64,000 nt of DNA from CATQHL01 sp965204655 (GTDB lineage Bacteria; Actinomycetota; Acidimicrobiia; Acidimicrobiales; CATQHL01), in assembly GCA_965204655.1 (NCBI GenBank), contig OZ241998.1, positions 2,108,001 to 2,172,000 of the forward strand. The letters run 5' to 3'. Position numbers and translations under genes: made by a program. Shown in pieces: positions 33,010 to 41,463 of the stretch. The number at the start of each line of letters is the position of its first letter. Position 1 is the stretch's first letter. The notes under the pieces are model-generated. The model did no database searches, was not told the origin of the DNA, and saw nothing but the letters and a program-made list of their open reading frames with translations.

Positions 33010-34071
33010 ATGCCGCTGAAAGACATCCGCACCGGCTACACCTACGACGACGTGCTGTTGGTGCCTAGGCGCTCTGCGGTAAAGACCCGACGCGAAGTCA
33101 ACCTGAAGACGCGCCTCAGCCGCAACGTGTTCCTGGATCTGCCCATAGTGGCGGCCAATATGGACACCGTCTGCGAGTCGGGGATGGCCATCGCCCTAGG
33201 GCGCTTGGGGGGCATCGGGATTATCCATCGTTTTATGCCAACGTTGATCCACGCCCTTGAAGTGGAGAAGGTGAAGTCGGCGGACGCGGACCTGCCCGTA
33301 GGGGCTGCGGTCGGTACGAGTCTGGACATGAGCGAGCGCGCCAAGGCGTGCGCCGCGGCGGGCGCAGACGTGCTTGTGCTCGACATCGCCCACGGGCACT
33401 CCGCCCACGCCCTTGAAGGCGTCAAGCGTCTCAAGGACGAGTTCCCCGAAGTGGACTTGGTGGCGGGCAACGTGGCCACACAACAGGGGGCAGCCGACCT
33501 GGCTGCGGCGGGCGCCGACGCCATAAAAGTGGGAGTAGGGCCGGGGGGCGTGTGCACGACTCGGCTGGTTGCTGGGGTGGGGGTGCCTCAACTTACGGCC
33601 CTGGAGGACGCCCTTGAGGGAGCAGGCGACGTTCCGGTGATGGCCGACGGAGGCATACGAAGCGCGGGCGACATCGCCAAGGCGCTAGCGGTCGGGGCTT
33701 CCTCGGTGATGATCGGCAGCCTCTTCGCTGGCACTAAGGAAAGCCCAGGCGAGGTGGAGCACTCTTCAAAGGGGCTGGTGAAGCGCATCAGGGGCATGGC
33801 CTCGCGTGAGGCCGCGGATGCTCGGGCGGAGCGCCACGGGGAGGAGTTAGACGACGAATACTTCGAGCACCGAGCGCCCGAAGGGGTGGAAGGGCTCGTT
33901 CCCTACAAAGGCGAAGTGGTCAAGGTGGTGGGCGGTTTGCTCGGCGGCGTAAAAAGCGCCATGAGTTACTTAGACGCCACCGACTTGGCGGAGTTCCGGC
34001 GCAACGCCTCCTTCGTGCAGGTCACGGCGGCGGGTCTGGCTGAGAACTACCCACACGCTGTCCTGGGTTAG
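33010..34071 (+). CDS. IMP dehydrogenase/GMP reductase family protein without CBS domains
   Basis: A TIM-barrel purine nucleotide oxidoreductase. The active-site loop GVGPGGVCTTRLVAGVGVPQ keeps the catalytic Cys, and VPYKGEVVKVVGGLLGGVKS and the closing FVQVTAAGLAENYPHAV are nearer IMP dehydrogenase. At 353 residues it lacks the CBS pair normally inserted in IMP dehydrogenase, and AANMDTV resembles GMP reductase. The ATG at 33010 is chosen because AGGGAGG precedes it; an ATG at 32968 is in frame without one. Position at the end of the purine-type cluster favours a salvage or GMP-to-IMP role. The 3' end overlaps truA tail to tail by 50 nt. Confidence 0.85.
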   Translation: MPLKDIRTGYTYDDVLLVPRRSAVKTRREVNLKTRLSRNVFLDLPIVAANMDTVCESGMAIALGRLGGIGIIHRFMPTLIHALEVEKVKSADADLPVGAAVGTSLDMSERAKACAAAGADVLVLDIAHGHSAHALEGVKRLKDEFPEVDLVAGNVATQQGAADLAAAGADAIKVGVGPGGVCTTRLVAGVGVPQLTALEDALEGAGDVPVMADGGIRSAGDIAKALAVGASSVMIGSLFAGTKESPGEVEHSSKGLVKRIRGMASREAADARAERHGEELDDEYFEHRAPEGVEGLVPYKGEVVKVVGGLLGGVKSAMSYLDATDLAEFRRNASFVQVTAAGLAENYPHAVLG

Positions 34072-34861
34072 AGATCTGCGGCGGGTAGCCGACCGAGAGC
34101 AGGCAGAGCCCCTGCGGGGGGGCGACTGTTCCTACGGAGGAGCGGTCGGGCGAACGGAGCATGGACTCGAAGTCGGCAGGGGAGAAGCGCCCCCGCCCGA
34201 CGTCCACGAGCGTCCCCACGATGGAGCGCACCATTTGCCGGCAGAAAGAATTGGCTTCCATCTCAAAGCGCAGTTCGCCCGAGGCTAGACGTTCCGCTGA
34301 GGCTCGCATCACCCGGCGCGTCGTGGGGGCGTCCCGCAGCACTCCGTCCACATTCACCCGTGAGCGCCGACAGAACGTGGCGAAATCCCACTCTCCCAGC
34401 AGCGAGGCGGCCGCCTTGGATATGTCGGGCAGTTCCAACGTCTGTGGGACGTGCCAACTCCAGCGCCAAGTGAACGGGTCGGACTCCCGGCGATTACAGA
34501 TCGTGTAGCGATAGCGCCGAGACGAGGCGCTGAAGCGGGCGTTGAACCCCTCTGGCGCGACCTCCGCGGCGAGCACCGCAATCTCGGGTCCGCACATCCC
34601 GTTCAGCGACGCTCTCAGACGCTCCAGCGAATCCCCATCCTCAGTGAAATGCACCGGCGACTCGAAACTCACCACCTGCCCGGCTGCGTGCACCCCGGCG
34701 TCCGTGCGTCCCGCAGCGGTCAGGTTGGCGACGCTGCCGCCTAGCCGACGTTCCAGCGCCTCGGTCAGCACGCCCTCAACAGTGCGAACGCCCCGGTTGG
34801 AGGAGAATCCGCTGAAACCGCCCCCGTCGTAGGCCAGCACCAAGCGCAGCAGGCAGGCCAC
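34022..34861 (-). CDS. truA: tRNA pseudouridine(38-40) synthase TruA
   Basis: TruA isomerises uridines 38-40 in the anticodon arm of tRNAs. The catalytic Asp54 lies in AAGRTDAGVHA, preceded by VLAYDGGGFSGF and followed by FNARFSASSRRYRYTI and the FCRQMVRSIVGTLVDVGRG segment. The GTG at 34861 gives 279 residues. It follows rplQ by 23 nt, the usual actinobacterial order at the end of the alpha operon. Confidence 0.96.
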   Translation of the reverse strand: MACLLRLVLAYDGGGFSGFSSNRGVRTVEGVLTEALERRLGGSVANLTAAGRTDAGVHAAGQVVSFESPVHFTEDGDSLERLRASLNGMCGPEIAVLAAEVAPEGFNARFSASSRRYRYTICNRRESDPFTWRWSWHVPQTLELPDISKAAASLLGEWDFATFCRRSRVNVDGVLRDAPTTRRVMRASAERLASGELRFEMEANSFCRQMVRSIVGTLVDVGRGRFSPADFESMLRSPDRSSVGTVAPPQGLCLLSVGYPPQISNPGQRVGSSQPDPPP

Positions 34862-34884
34862 GCCGCCGGTCTCCCTTGGCTGGT

Positions 34885-35238
34885 CTAGACCAGTTCGATG
34901 CGCGCCATGGGAGCGTTGTCGCCGTAGCGGTTACTGATCCTCAGGATGCGCGTGCATCCTCCTTGGCGGTTGGCGTAGCGAGGGCCGACGTCGGTAATGA
35001 GTTTGTCCGCTATTTCCCGGTCGTTCAGGAAAGCCAGTATCTGGCGGTGATTGTGCAGTCCGCCCTTGCGGGCCTTGGTGATCATCTTCTCCGCCACCGG
35101 CTGGACAGCCTTGGCCTTGGCTTCCGTGGTGACGATCGACTCGGCGGCGATCAGCGACGCCGTCAGGTTGGCCAGCATCAGGCGCTGATGCTGGGAGGAA
35201 CTTCCCAGACTGCGCCCCTTCTTAGGTTTACCGGGCAA
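34885..35238 (-). CDS. rplQ: 50S ribosomal protein L17
   Basis: L17 lies near the polypeptide exit of the large subunit. The 117 residues start MPGKPKKGRSLGSSSQHQRL and carry the LTASLIAAESIVTTEAKAKA helix typical of L17. It follows rpoA by 57 nt, the longest gap in this half of the cluster, and precedes truA. Confidence 0.97.
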   Translation of the reverse strand: MPGKPKKGRSLGSSSQHQRLMLANLTASLIAAESIVTTEAKAKAVQPVAEKMITKARKGGLHNHRQILAFLNDREIADKLITDVGPRYANRQGGCTRILRISNRYGDNAPMARIELV

Positions 35239-35295
35239 TTAAATCACCAAGACTTCCGACAACCAAACACCCGACGGCTGAAACCTAAAAGCCTC

Positions 35296-36258
35296 TTAGG
35301 CTTCGGTTTCCCGCACCCCGGTTTCCAGCGACCCCGCCAGTGTCAAGCCCCGGGCGTCGAGGCGTTCCACCACCTCGTTGAGTGCTTTTTCACCGAAGTT
35401 GGGAAGCGCCAGAAGCGCCGAGGGGGTCAACTTCACCAGATCGGCGACCTTTACGACTTCAGCGCGTTTGAGGCAGTTCAGCGTGCGCGTTGAAAGCCCT
35501 AGTTCTTCTATGTAGGCCAGAAGTTCCTCCGACAAGCCTTCGTCTTCCTCAATGTCGGCGACCACCAATTGATTGCCCCGCTCGTCCAGACTCTCAAAGA
35601 GTTCCGAAAGCTGCCTGAGCGTGCCCCCCGCCGACGACAGAACCTCAGCGGGCGTCAGCGAACCGTCCGTCAGAACGTCCAGAACCACCGTGTCGGAAAC
35701 GTCCCCCTGCTCGCCCGGTTCGCTCTCCACGCGGTAAGAAATACGCCTGACCGGAGAGTAAATGGCGTCAACCGGAATGTCCTGCACCCCCACCTCGGGC
35801 GTACGCACCTCAGCGCCTTGATAGCCGAATCCCTGCTCCACGGTGGCGTCTAGCACAAACCTGGCCCCCTCAGACAGCGTGGCGATGTGCACGTCCTTGT
35901 TGATCACCTCCACCTCGGGGTTCACGTCGAAGTCCGCTCCGGTCACGTTCGCCGGCCCCACGACGTCCACCCTCAGCATCACCGGATCCTCAGAGTGGCT
36001 CTTGAACACGAGGTCCTTGATGTTCAAGATGATGTCGGAGACGTCCTCAGTGACGCCCGCGAGGGTGTCGAACTCGTGCAGCGCATTATCGAAGCGCACC
36101 CAGGTCACCGCCGCCCCCGGGACGTATTGCATCATTACCCTGCGGAGGGCGTTGCCCATCGTGTGGCCGAAACCCGGGGGGAGCGGCCCGAAGTTGAACA
36201 ACTGACGGTTGCCAGCCAGATCGTTCGGCTGGATCGTGGGACGTTTGATTTTTAGCAT
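35296..36258 (-). CDS. rpoA: RNA polymerase subunit alpha
   Basis: The alpha dimer scaffolds RNA polymerase assembly and its C-terminal domain contacts UP elements and activators. The N-terminal domain shows FNFGPLPPGFGHTMGNALRRVMM and the C-terminal domain shows LGLSTRTLNCLKRAEVVKVADL. The ATG at 36258 with AGAGAGGT upstream gives 320 residues; the frame is open further upstream but encodes out-of-frame rpsD sequence. Standard place between rpsD and rplQ. Confidence 0.97.
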   Translation of the reverse strand: MLKIKRPTIQPNDLAGNRQLFNFGPLPPGFGHTMGNALRRVMMQYVPGAAVTWVRFDNALHEFDTLAGVTEDVSDIILNIKDLVFKSHSEDPVMLRVDVVGPANVTGADFDVNPEVEVINKDVHIATLSEGARFVLDATVEQGFGYQGAEVRTPEVGVQDIPVDAIYSPVRRISYRVESEPGEQGDVSDTVVLDVLTDGSLTPAEVLSSAGGTLRQLSELFESLDERGNQLVVADIEEDEGLSEELLAYIEELGLSTRTLNCLKRAEVVKVADLVKLTPSALLALPNFGEKALNEVVERLDARGLTLAGSLETGVRETEA

Positions 36259-36275
36259 GCAACTACCTCTCTGAA

Positions 36276-36893
36276 CTACTTGCTGTAGAGCTCCACGATC
36301 AGGTTTTCCCTGATGGGCTCGTCTATTTGTTCCCGCGTCGGCAGCGCCAGAACCTTGCTCTCCCACCCTTCGGCGGATACCTCTAACCAGAGCGGCGCAA
36401 CCCTGTCCAGCAGATCTACGTTCCAGCGCACATGGGCGTTTTCCCGGAAGCGCTCCGGCACAGAGACGACCTGTCCGGCTGAGACCCTGTAGCTGGGGAT
36501 GTTGACCCGCTTTCCGTCGACGAGCACGTGGCCGTGCAGCACGAACTGCCTTGCCTGCGGGCGCGTGGCCGCCCAGCGGGAGCGGAAGACAACGTTGTCC
36601 AGCCTGCTTTCAAGGTAGATGAGCATGTTTTCGCCGGTCACGCCGCTGCGGCGGCTGGCCTCTTTGTAGAGGTTGCGGAACTGCCGTTCGTTCAGCCCGT
36701 AGGTAAAGCGAGCCTTTTGCTTTTCCTGAAGCTGGAGCAGATAGTCGGAGGGCGTGGTGCGGCGTCGTCCGTGCCCGTGTTGACCGGGCGGATAGGAACG
36801 CTGCTCAAGCGCTGTTCGCTCACCCTTGGTGCCGAAGATGTTGGTATTGAGACGACGGGACACCCGCGCCTTCGGTCCGGTGTAGCGGGACAT
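36276..36893 (-). CDS. rpsD: 30S ribosomal protein S4
   Basis: S4 nucleates 16S rRNA folding and can regulate its own operon in other bacteria. The 205 residues begin MSRYTGPKARVSRRL and contain the S4 domain (LESRLDNVVFRSRWAATRPQARQ, then HVLVDGKRVNIPSY). The start shares one base with the rpsK stop. No zinc-type Cys knuckle is present at the N-terminus. Confidence 0.97.
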   Translation of the reverse strand: MSRYTGPKARVSRRLNTNIFGTKGERTALEQRSYPPGQHGHGRRRTTPSDYLLQLQEKQKARFTYGLNERQFRNLYKEASRRSGVTGENMLIYLESRLDNVVFRSRWAATRPQARQFVLHGHVLVDGKRVNIPSYRVSAGQVVSVPERFRENAHVRWNVDLLDRVAPLWLEVSAEGWESKVLALPTREQIDEPIRENLIVELYSK

Positions 36894-37285
36894 CAGACCC
36901 TCCTTCGCTTGGGCTGGCGGCAGCCGTTGTGGGGCAACGGCGTCACGTCCTTGATGCCCGTGACTTCAAGGCCGAGTGTCTGCAGGGAGCGGATGGCAGT
37001 CTCCCTGCCCGAACCAGTCCCCCGCACCTGCACGTCGACTTTGCTTACCCCGAACTCCATGGCCTTGCGGGCGACTTCCTCGGCGGCCATCTGAGCGGCG
37101 AAGGGGGTGGACTTGCGCGAGCCCGTGAAGCCGACGTTGCCGGCCGACGACCAGGCGAGCACGTTCCCCTTCAAGTCGGAGACCGTGATGATCGTGTTGT
37201 TGAAGGAACTCTTGATGTGCACCACGCCGTGGCCTATGACCCGGCGGTCTCGGCGGCGTGGGCGTCTTTGGGGTTTGTCGGCCAT
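36893..37285 (-). CDS. rpsK: 30S ribosomal protein S11
   Basis: S11 forms part of the small-subunit platform. The 130 residues include HIKSSFNNTIITVSDLKGN, GFTGSRKSTPFAAQMAAEE and the C-terminal DVTPLPHNGCRQPKRRRV. It begins with a basic stretch (KPQRRPRRRDRR). It lies 9 nt after rpsM. Confidence 0.97.
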   Translation of the reverse strand: MADKPQRRPRRRDRRVIGHGVVHIKSSFNNTIITVSDLKGNVLAWSSAGNVGFTGSRKSTPFAAQMAAEEVARKAMEFGVSKVDVQVRGTGSGRETAIRSLQTLGLEVTGIKDVTPLPHNGCRQPKRRRV

Positions 37286-37294
37286 CTTTCGCTT

Positions 37295-37678
37295 CTACTT
37301 CTTCTTCATGACGGACTTCTTGCCGGCCACGGCCCGGCGCGGTCCGCGTCGCGTGCGGGCGTTGGTGTGGGTGCGCTGTCCCCGCACGGGCAGGCCCTTG
37401 CGGTGGCGGATGCCCTGATAGCAGCCCACCTCTATCTTGCGGCTTATGTCCCCGTTGACTTGGCGGCGCAGGTCGCCCTCAACTTTCAGGTTCTCATCTA
37501 TGTAGGCGCGCAGGCGCGCCACCTCCGCATCGGCAAGATCCTTGACTCGGACGTCCGGTGAGATGTTCACGGCTTTACATATCTGGGCGGACACGTTAGG
37601 CCCGATCCCGTAGATGTAGGTAAGCGCCACGACCGTGCGTTTCTGCCGGGGGATGTCTACCCCCACTATGCGCGCCAT
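37295..37678 (-). CDS. rpsM: 30S ribosomal protein S13
   Basis: S13 sits in the small-subunit head and contacts the P-site tRNA. The start ARIVGVDIPRQKRTVVALTYIYGIG and the RHRKGLPVRGQRTHTNARTRRGP tail are diagnostic. The 127-residue length is normal. It starts one base after the rpmJ stop. Confidence 0.97.
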   Translation of the reverse strand: MARIVGVDIPRQKRTVVALTYIYGIGPNVSAQICKAVNISPDVRVKDLADAEVARLRAYIDENLKVEGDLRRQVNGDISRKIEVGCYQGIRHRKGLPVRGQRTHTNARTRRGPRRAVAGKKSVMKKK

Positions 37679-37679
37679 C

Positions 37680-37793
37680 TCAGCCCTGCCTCTGACGGTG
37701 CCGCGGGTTCTCGCAAATGACCCGGACGCGGTTGCGTCTCCGCACGATCTGGCACTTCGGACACATGGGCTTGACGCTCGGACGGACTTTCAT
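37680..37793 (-). CDS. rpmJ: 50S ribosomal protein L36
   Basis: A 37-residue gene between infA and rpsM. Translation begins MKVRPSVKPMCPKCQIVRRR and keeps the C-x2-C, Cys and His zinc ligands (CPKC, ICENPRH). It is therefore the zinc-binding L36 form. The stop lies one base before the rpsM start. Confidence 0.95.
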   Translation of the reverse strand: MKVRPSVKPMCPKCQIVRRRNRVRVICENPRHRQRQG

Positions 37794-37830
37794 GCTCTCT
37801 TCTTTCGACTCGGTTCCAATTCGGTTGGTT

Positions 37831-38055
37831 TCACTTGTACCTGTAGGTGATGCGGCCGCGAGTGAGGTCGTAGGGGGTCAACTCCACTTGCACCCTGTCA
37901 CCTGGGAGAATTCGTATGTAGTGCATCCTCATCTTTCCGGAGATGTGCGCAAGGACTGTGTGCCCGTTGTCGAACTCCACTCGGAACATGGCGTTCGGGA
38001 GGGATTCCAGAACCTTGCCTTCCATGAGGATTGCGTCCCCTTTGGACTTCGCCAA
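37831..38055 (-). CDS. infA: Translation initiation factor IF-1
   Basis: IF-1 occupies the A site during initiation. The 74 residues form the OB fold with GKVLESLPNAMFRVEFDNGH and ISGKMRMHYIRILPGDRV. The start is TTG at 38055, supported by GGGGAGTGGAG just upstream. It is the first gene of the downstream segment behind a candidate promoter at 38108-38136. The map gene that often precedes infA is absent. Confidence 0.96.
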   Translation of the reverse strand: MAKSKGDAILMEGKVLESLPNAMFRVEFDNGHTVLAHISGKMRMHYIRILPGDRVQVELTPYDLTRGRITYRYK

Positions 38056-38107
38056 ACTCCACTCCCCTCAGTTGAAACGGGCTGTCCGCCCGCGGACGCG
38101 ACCGATA

Positions 38108-38136
38108 ATTCTAGGGAATTTCGCACCTGAGGGCAA
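38108..38136 (-). promoter_or_regulatory. Candidate promoter of infA-rpmJ-rpsM-rpsK-rpsD-rpoA-rplQ
   Basis: On the minus strand, TTGCCC (38136-38131) and TAGAAT (38113-38108) have the ideal 17-nt spacing. They lie in the 134-nt gap between adk and infA, the largest break in this stretch. Confidence 0.55.
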
Positions 38137-38189
38137 CATTTCGGAGCTCAGCGCCCGCTGGGAGAACCCGATGAACTTCCCCGGGGACT

Positions 38190-38768
38190 TCACGCAATCG
38201 CCTCCACGGCGGCAGACAGGCGCCCGAAGACTTCTTCAGGGTCGCCCACTCCGTCTACTTCCACGGCCAGGCCGCGCTCTGAGAACCACGTCAGCAGCGG
38301 AGCGGTCTGCTCCTCGTAGAGCTCAAGACGGCGGGCGATTCCTTCGGCGGTGTCGTCGGGCCGTCCCCGATCGCGCATGCGGCCAGAGACCTCAGCCACC
38401 CCCACGGAGAGAACGACCGCCCCGATCAACCCCCCGTCGGGGACCATCGCCTCCAGCGCTTCTGCCTGGGCGGGGGTGCGGGGAAAGCCGTCGAGAACAA
38501 CTCTGCTGCCTGCCGGAAAGCGGCTCAGCCTCTCACTCACCAACTCGCACATGACGTCGTCAGGCATGAGTTCGCCCGTCTGCATAATCGCCGCCGCCCT
38601 GCGCCCGAGCGGAGTCTCTGAAGCCGCTGCAGAGCGCAGCAGGTCGCCCGTGGAGACGTGCTCAAAGCCCAAGCGTTCCACCAGCAAGGCGCACTGGGTT
38701 CCCTTGCCAGAACCCTGCCGCCCCGAGATGACGAGCACCTTCACATCCGCCGCGCCGCCGGGGCTCAT
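38190..38768 (-). CDS. adk: Adenylate kinase
   Basis: Adk converts ATP and AMP to two ADP. The P-loop GRQGSGKGTQC, AMP-site GDLLRSAAASETPLGR and GFPRTPAQAEAL are clear. The LID is the short form (MRDRGRPDDTAEGIARRL) without zinc Cys. The 192 residues fit that short type. The start overlaps the secY stop by 4 nt. Confidence 0.96.
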   Translation of the reverse strand: MSPGGAADVKVLVISGRQGSGKGTQCALLVERLGFEHVSTGDLLRSAAASETPLGRRAAAIMQTGELMPDDVMCELVSERLSRFPAGSRVVLDGFPRTPAQAEALEAMVPDGGLIGAVVLSVGVAEVSGRMRDRGRPDDTAEGIARRLELYEEQTAPLLTWFSERGLAVEVDGVGDPEEVFGRLSAAVEAIA

Positions 38769-40096
38769 TTCAGGAAACCTTCGTAGTTGCGCAGCATGAG
38801 TTGGCTGTCTATCTGTTTCATCGTCTCAAGCGCCACGCCCACGGCTATCAGGATGGAAATCCCCGTGAAACTGAAGATGCCCTGCGTGGAGGTGGGGACG
38901 ATGTTGCCGATGACCACTGCCGGCGTCAGCGCTATGAGGGCGAGGAAGAGCGAGCCGGGCAGGGTGATGCGCGACAGCACGTGGGCGAGATGACGCTCGG
39001 TGGGCCGCCCAGGACGGATGCCTGGAATGAACCCTCCCTGCTTGCGGATGTTGTTGGCTTGTTTGACGGGGTCGAAACTGATGGCGGTGTAGAAGTAGGC
39101 GAACCCGATGATGAGCAGCCCAAAAAAGATCAGGTAGAAGGGGTCGTCGTAGCGCACAAGGTGGTCGTTCACCCAAGTGCGTACGGATTCGCCCCACCCG
39201 GAAGAGGGCAGAACCACGGCAATGAGCTGAGGCAGGTAGAGCACGGAACTGGCGAAGATGATGGGGATGACCCCTGACTGGTTCACCTTGAGGGGGATGT
39301 AGGTGCTTCCGCCGGTGGTCATCCGCCGCCCCACCACCCTCTTGGAGAACTGCACTGTGATGCGGCGCTGACCCTGCTCTACGAAGACGATCAGCACCAG
39401 CAGCACCAAGTACATGGCGAGCACTTGGATGATGCCGACCCAGCCGGAGTTGCCCTTCACCGTGGCGAACTGGCTAGGGAGCACGCTGACCACCGCCGCA
39501 AAGATGATGAGCGACATTCCGTTGCCCACTCCCTTCTGTGTGACCAACTCTCCCATCCACATCAGCAGAGCGGTGCCAGCCGTGAGGGTGAGCACGACTA
39601 GCCCCACGCGCGGGACGGTGAAGTTCGGCAGAAGATCGGGGATGCCGGTGCCTCCGGCCAGACCACCGCCGCTGTTGTGGAAGAGGAAGGCGAACCCGGT
39701 GGCCTGGATGAGGGCGATTCCGATGGTCATGTAGCGGGTCCACTGGTTGATCTTTCGCTGACCCACCGCGCCCTGCTGCTGCCACTGTTCGATTCTGGGC
39801 ACAACCACGCCCAGCACCTGCATGATGATTGAGGCGGTGATGTAAGGGAACACACCGAGAGAGAAGATGGCGAACTGGGTGAGGGCGCCGCCTGAGAAGA
39901 GCTGGAGGAAGTTCAAGATGCCGCCGTCCTCGGCCGCTTCCTGAAGCGGCCTGATGGCCTCGAGGTTGATGCCCGGAGCCGGAATGAACGCCCCAATCCT
40001 GTACACCACGAGCATGCTCAGGGTGAACAGAATCTTGCCTCGCAAATCCGCTATGCGGAAGACGTTGAGGACGTTCTGAATCACCTTGCGGAACAC
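38765..40096 (-). CDS. secY: Preprotein translocase subunit SecY
   Basis: SecY is the ten-helix channel of the Sec translocon. The protein opens with FRIADLRGKILFTLSMLVVYRIGAF and contains NFLQLFSGGALTQFAIFSLG, PYITASIIMQVLGVV and the conserved C-terminal loops (GFIPGIRPGRPTERHL). The 443 residues and about ten hydrophobic segments are normal. It follows rplO by 15 nt and overlaps adk. Confidence 0.97.
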   Translation of the reverse strand: MFRKVIQNVLNVFRIADLRGKILFTLSMLVVYRIGAFIPAPGINLEAIRPLQEAAEDGGILNFLQLFSGGALTQFAIFSLGVFPYITASIIMQVLGVVVPRIEQWQQQGAVGQRKINQWTRYMTIGIALIQATGFAFLFHNSGGGLAGGTGIPDLLPNFTVPRVGLVVLTLTAGTALLMWMGELVTQKGVGNGMSLIIFAAVVSVLPSQFATVKGNSGWVGIIQVLAMYLVLLVLIVFVEQGQRRITVQFSKRVVGRRMTTGGSTYIPLKVNQSGVIPIIFASSVLYLPQLIAVVLPSSGWGESVRTWVNDHLVRYDDPFYLIFFGLLIIGFAYFYTAISFDPVKQANNIRKQGGFIPGIRPGRPTERHLAHVLSRITLPGSLFLALIALTPAVVIGNIVPTSTQGIFSFTGISILIAVGVALETMKQIDSQLMLRNYEGFLK

Positions 40097-40111
40097 GTCG
40101 CCTCCTTGCGC

Positions 40112-40600
40112 CTAGCGGTTGGTGAGCGCATTTCCCCTCGCAGGCGGGCGGCGGTCTCCCCAGGGTTTGGGCAAGACCTCAACCGCCGCTCCCGCTGCTT
40201 CTAGAGCGTTCAGAGCCGTTTGAGAGAAGGCGTGCGCGCTCACCTTTACTTTGCGGGTCAACTCGCCCCTCCCCAGCACCTTTACCAGAGCGCCCTTGCC
40301 TATGAGTCCGCTGGCGTAGAGGGTCTCAGGGGTCACCTCTGACAGCCCCGAAGCTTCTATGACGTCGAGGTTGATGGGCTGGTACTCCACCCTGAACGGG
40401 TTATTGAACCCCCGCAGTTTGGGCACACGACGGGCGAGCGGCATCTGTCCGCCTTCGAAACCGACGGGCACCTTGTTCCGAGCGCGTTGCCCCTTGGTAC
40501 CCCTGCCGGCGGTCTTGCCGCCCTTGCCGCGGATGCCCCGGGCCATACGCTTGGGCGGCCGGCGGCTTCCCTGGGCGGGCTTTAGGTCGTGAACCTTCAT
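40112..40600 (-). CDS. rplO: 50S ribosomal protein L15
   Basis: L15 binds 23S rRNA late in assembly. The start MKVHDLKPAQGSRRPPKR, the GKGGKTAGRGTKGQRAR segment and GFEGGQMPLARRVPKLRGF are typical. Length is 162, with a short Pro/Arg-rich end. It overlaps rpmD by 4 nt. Confidence 0.97.
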   Translation of the reverse strand: MKVHDLKPAQGSRRPPKRMARGIRGKGGKTAGRGTKGQRARNKVPVGFEGGQMPLARRVPKLRGFNNPFRVEYQPINLDVIEASGLSEVTPETLYASGLIGKGALVKVLGRGELTRKVKVSAHAFSQTALNALEAAGAAVEVLPKPWGDRRPPARGNALTNR

Positions 40601-40887
40601 TGCGCCGCCTTCTCCTTCGTCGCTGCCTCTTTCGCCGCCTTCGCCTGCCCTTTCGGCGCTGCAGCCGTCTCTTTCACCGAAACCAAGTGCGACACCTTGA
40701 AAAGCATGCCGCGAATCTCTGGGCGGTCCGGCAGCGTGCGGGATTTTCCGATCCTCCCTAGCCCCAGCGCTTGCAGAGTGCGCCGCTGAGCAGGTGGACG
40801 ACCGATGCCGGAACGCACCTGAGTCACGAGGAGTTCAAGGCCCCCGTTGCGCTGACCGGCTGTCTGGCCGGCGGTCTGCTTGCTCAT
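40597..40887 (-). CDS. rpmD: 50S ribosomal protein L30, extended
   Basis: The core (LLVTQVRSGIGRPPAQRRTL, LGLGRIGKSRTLPDRPEIRG, LFKVSHLVSV) is L30, which is normally about 60 residues. Here it is 96: an N-terminal Gln/Gly stretch of about 17 residues and a Lys/Ala-rich tail of about 24 have been added. Both ends overlap neighbours by 4 nt, so the length is constrained by tight coupling. Confidence 0.94.
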   Translation of the reverse strand: MSKQTAGQTAGQRNGGLELLVTQVRSGIGRPPAQRRTLQALGLGRIGKSRTLPDRPEIRGMLFKVSHLVSVKETAAAPKGQAKAAKEAATKEKAAQ

Positions 40888-41462
40888 TCCACCCGGCCCG
40901 TTTCCCGGTGGGCTCTGTCGCGCTTCGTTTCGTTATAGGCGGCGAGCAATCCCGGGGGCACGAATTCCGAGGGGTGGCGGCCTCTCAGCCTCCCCACGCT
41001 GTCGGGCTTCATGAGCGACTTCAAGCCTGCGATGGCCGCCCGAGCCACATTGATGTTGTTGGAGGAACCCAGGGACTTGCACAGGACATCGCGGACACCC
41101 GCCTCCTCCAGAATGAGGCGTGCGGCGCCTCCGGCTATGACTCCCGTGCCTGGAGCGGCGGGCTTCAGCAACACTTTGCCCGCCCCCCAGCGGCCAAGCA
41201 CTTCGTGGACTATCGTGCTGCCGGCCATCGGTACGTTGAAGACGTCCCGCTTCGCTTCTTCAGTGCCCTTCTGGATGGCCAGGGGGACTTCCTTGGCCTT
41301 GCCGTAGCCCAGACCCACGTATCCATCTCCGTCGCCGATCACCACCAGGGCGGAGAACGAAAAACGCCTCCCGCCCTTGACCACCTTGGCAACTCGGTTT
41401 ATGTGAATGACCCGGGAATCGTTGAGGCGAAGTCGAGCGCTCTGCGGTTCAGGAAGAGCCAT
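40884..41462 (-). CDS. rpsE: 30S ribosomal protein S5
   Basis: S5 lines the mRNA entry channel. INRVAKVVKGGRRFSFSALV, GYGKAKEVPLAIQKG and NVARAAIAGLKSL are diagnostic. The ATG at 41462 is chosen because GGAG lies at the right distance and the start then abuts the rplR stop; the frame reaches 41495 but would run into rplR. That leaves 192 residues. Confidence 0.96.
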   Translation of the reverse strand: MALPEPQSARLRLNDSRVIHINRVAKVVKGGRRFSFSALVVIGDGDGYVGLGYGKAKEVPLAIQKGTEEAKRDVFNVPMAGSTIVHEVLGRWGAGKVLLKPAAPGTGVIAGGAARLILEEAGVRDVLCKSLGSSNNINVARAAIAGLKSLMKPDSVGRLRGRHPSEFVPPGLLAAYNETKRDRAHRETGRVE

Positions 41463-41463
41463 T

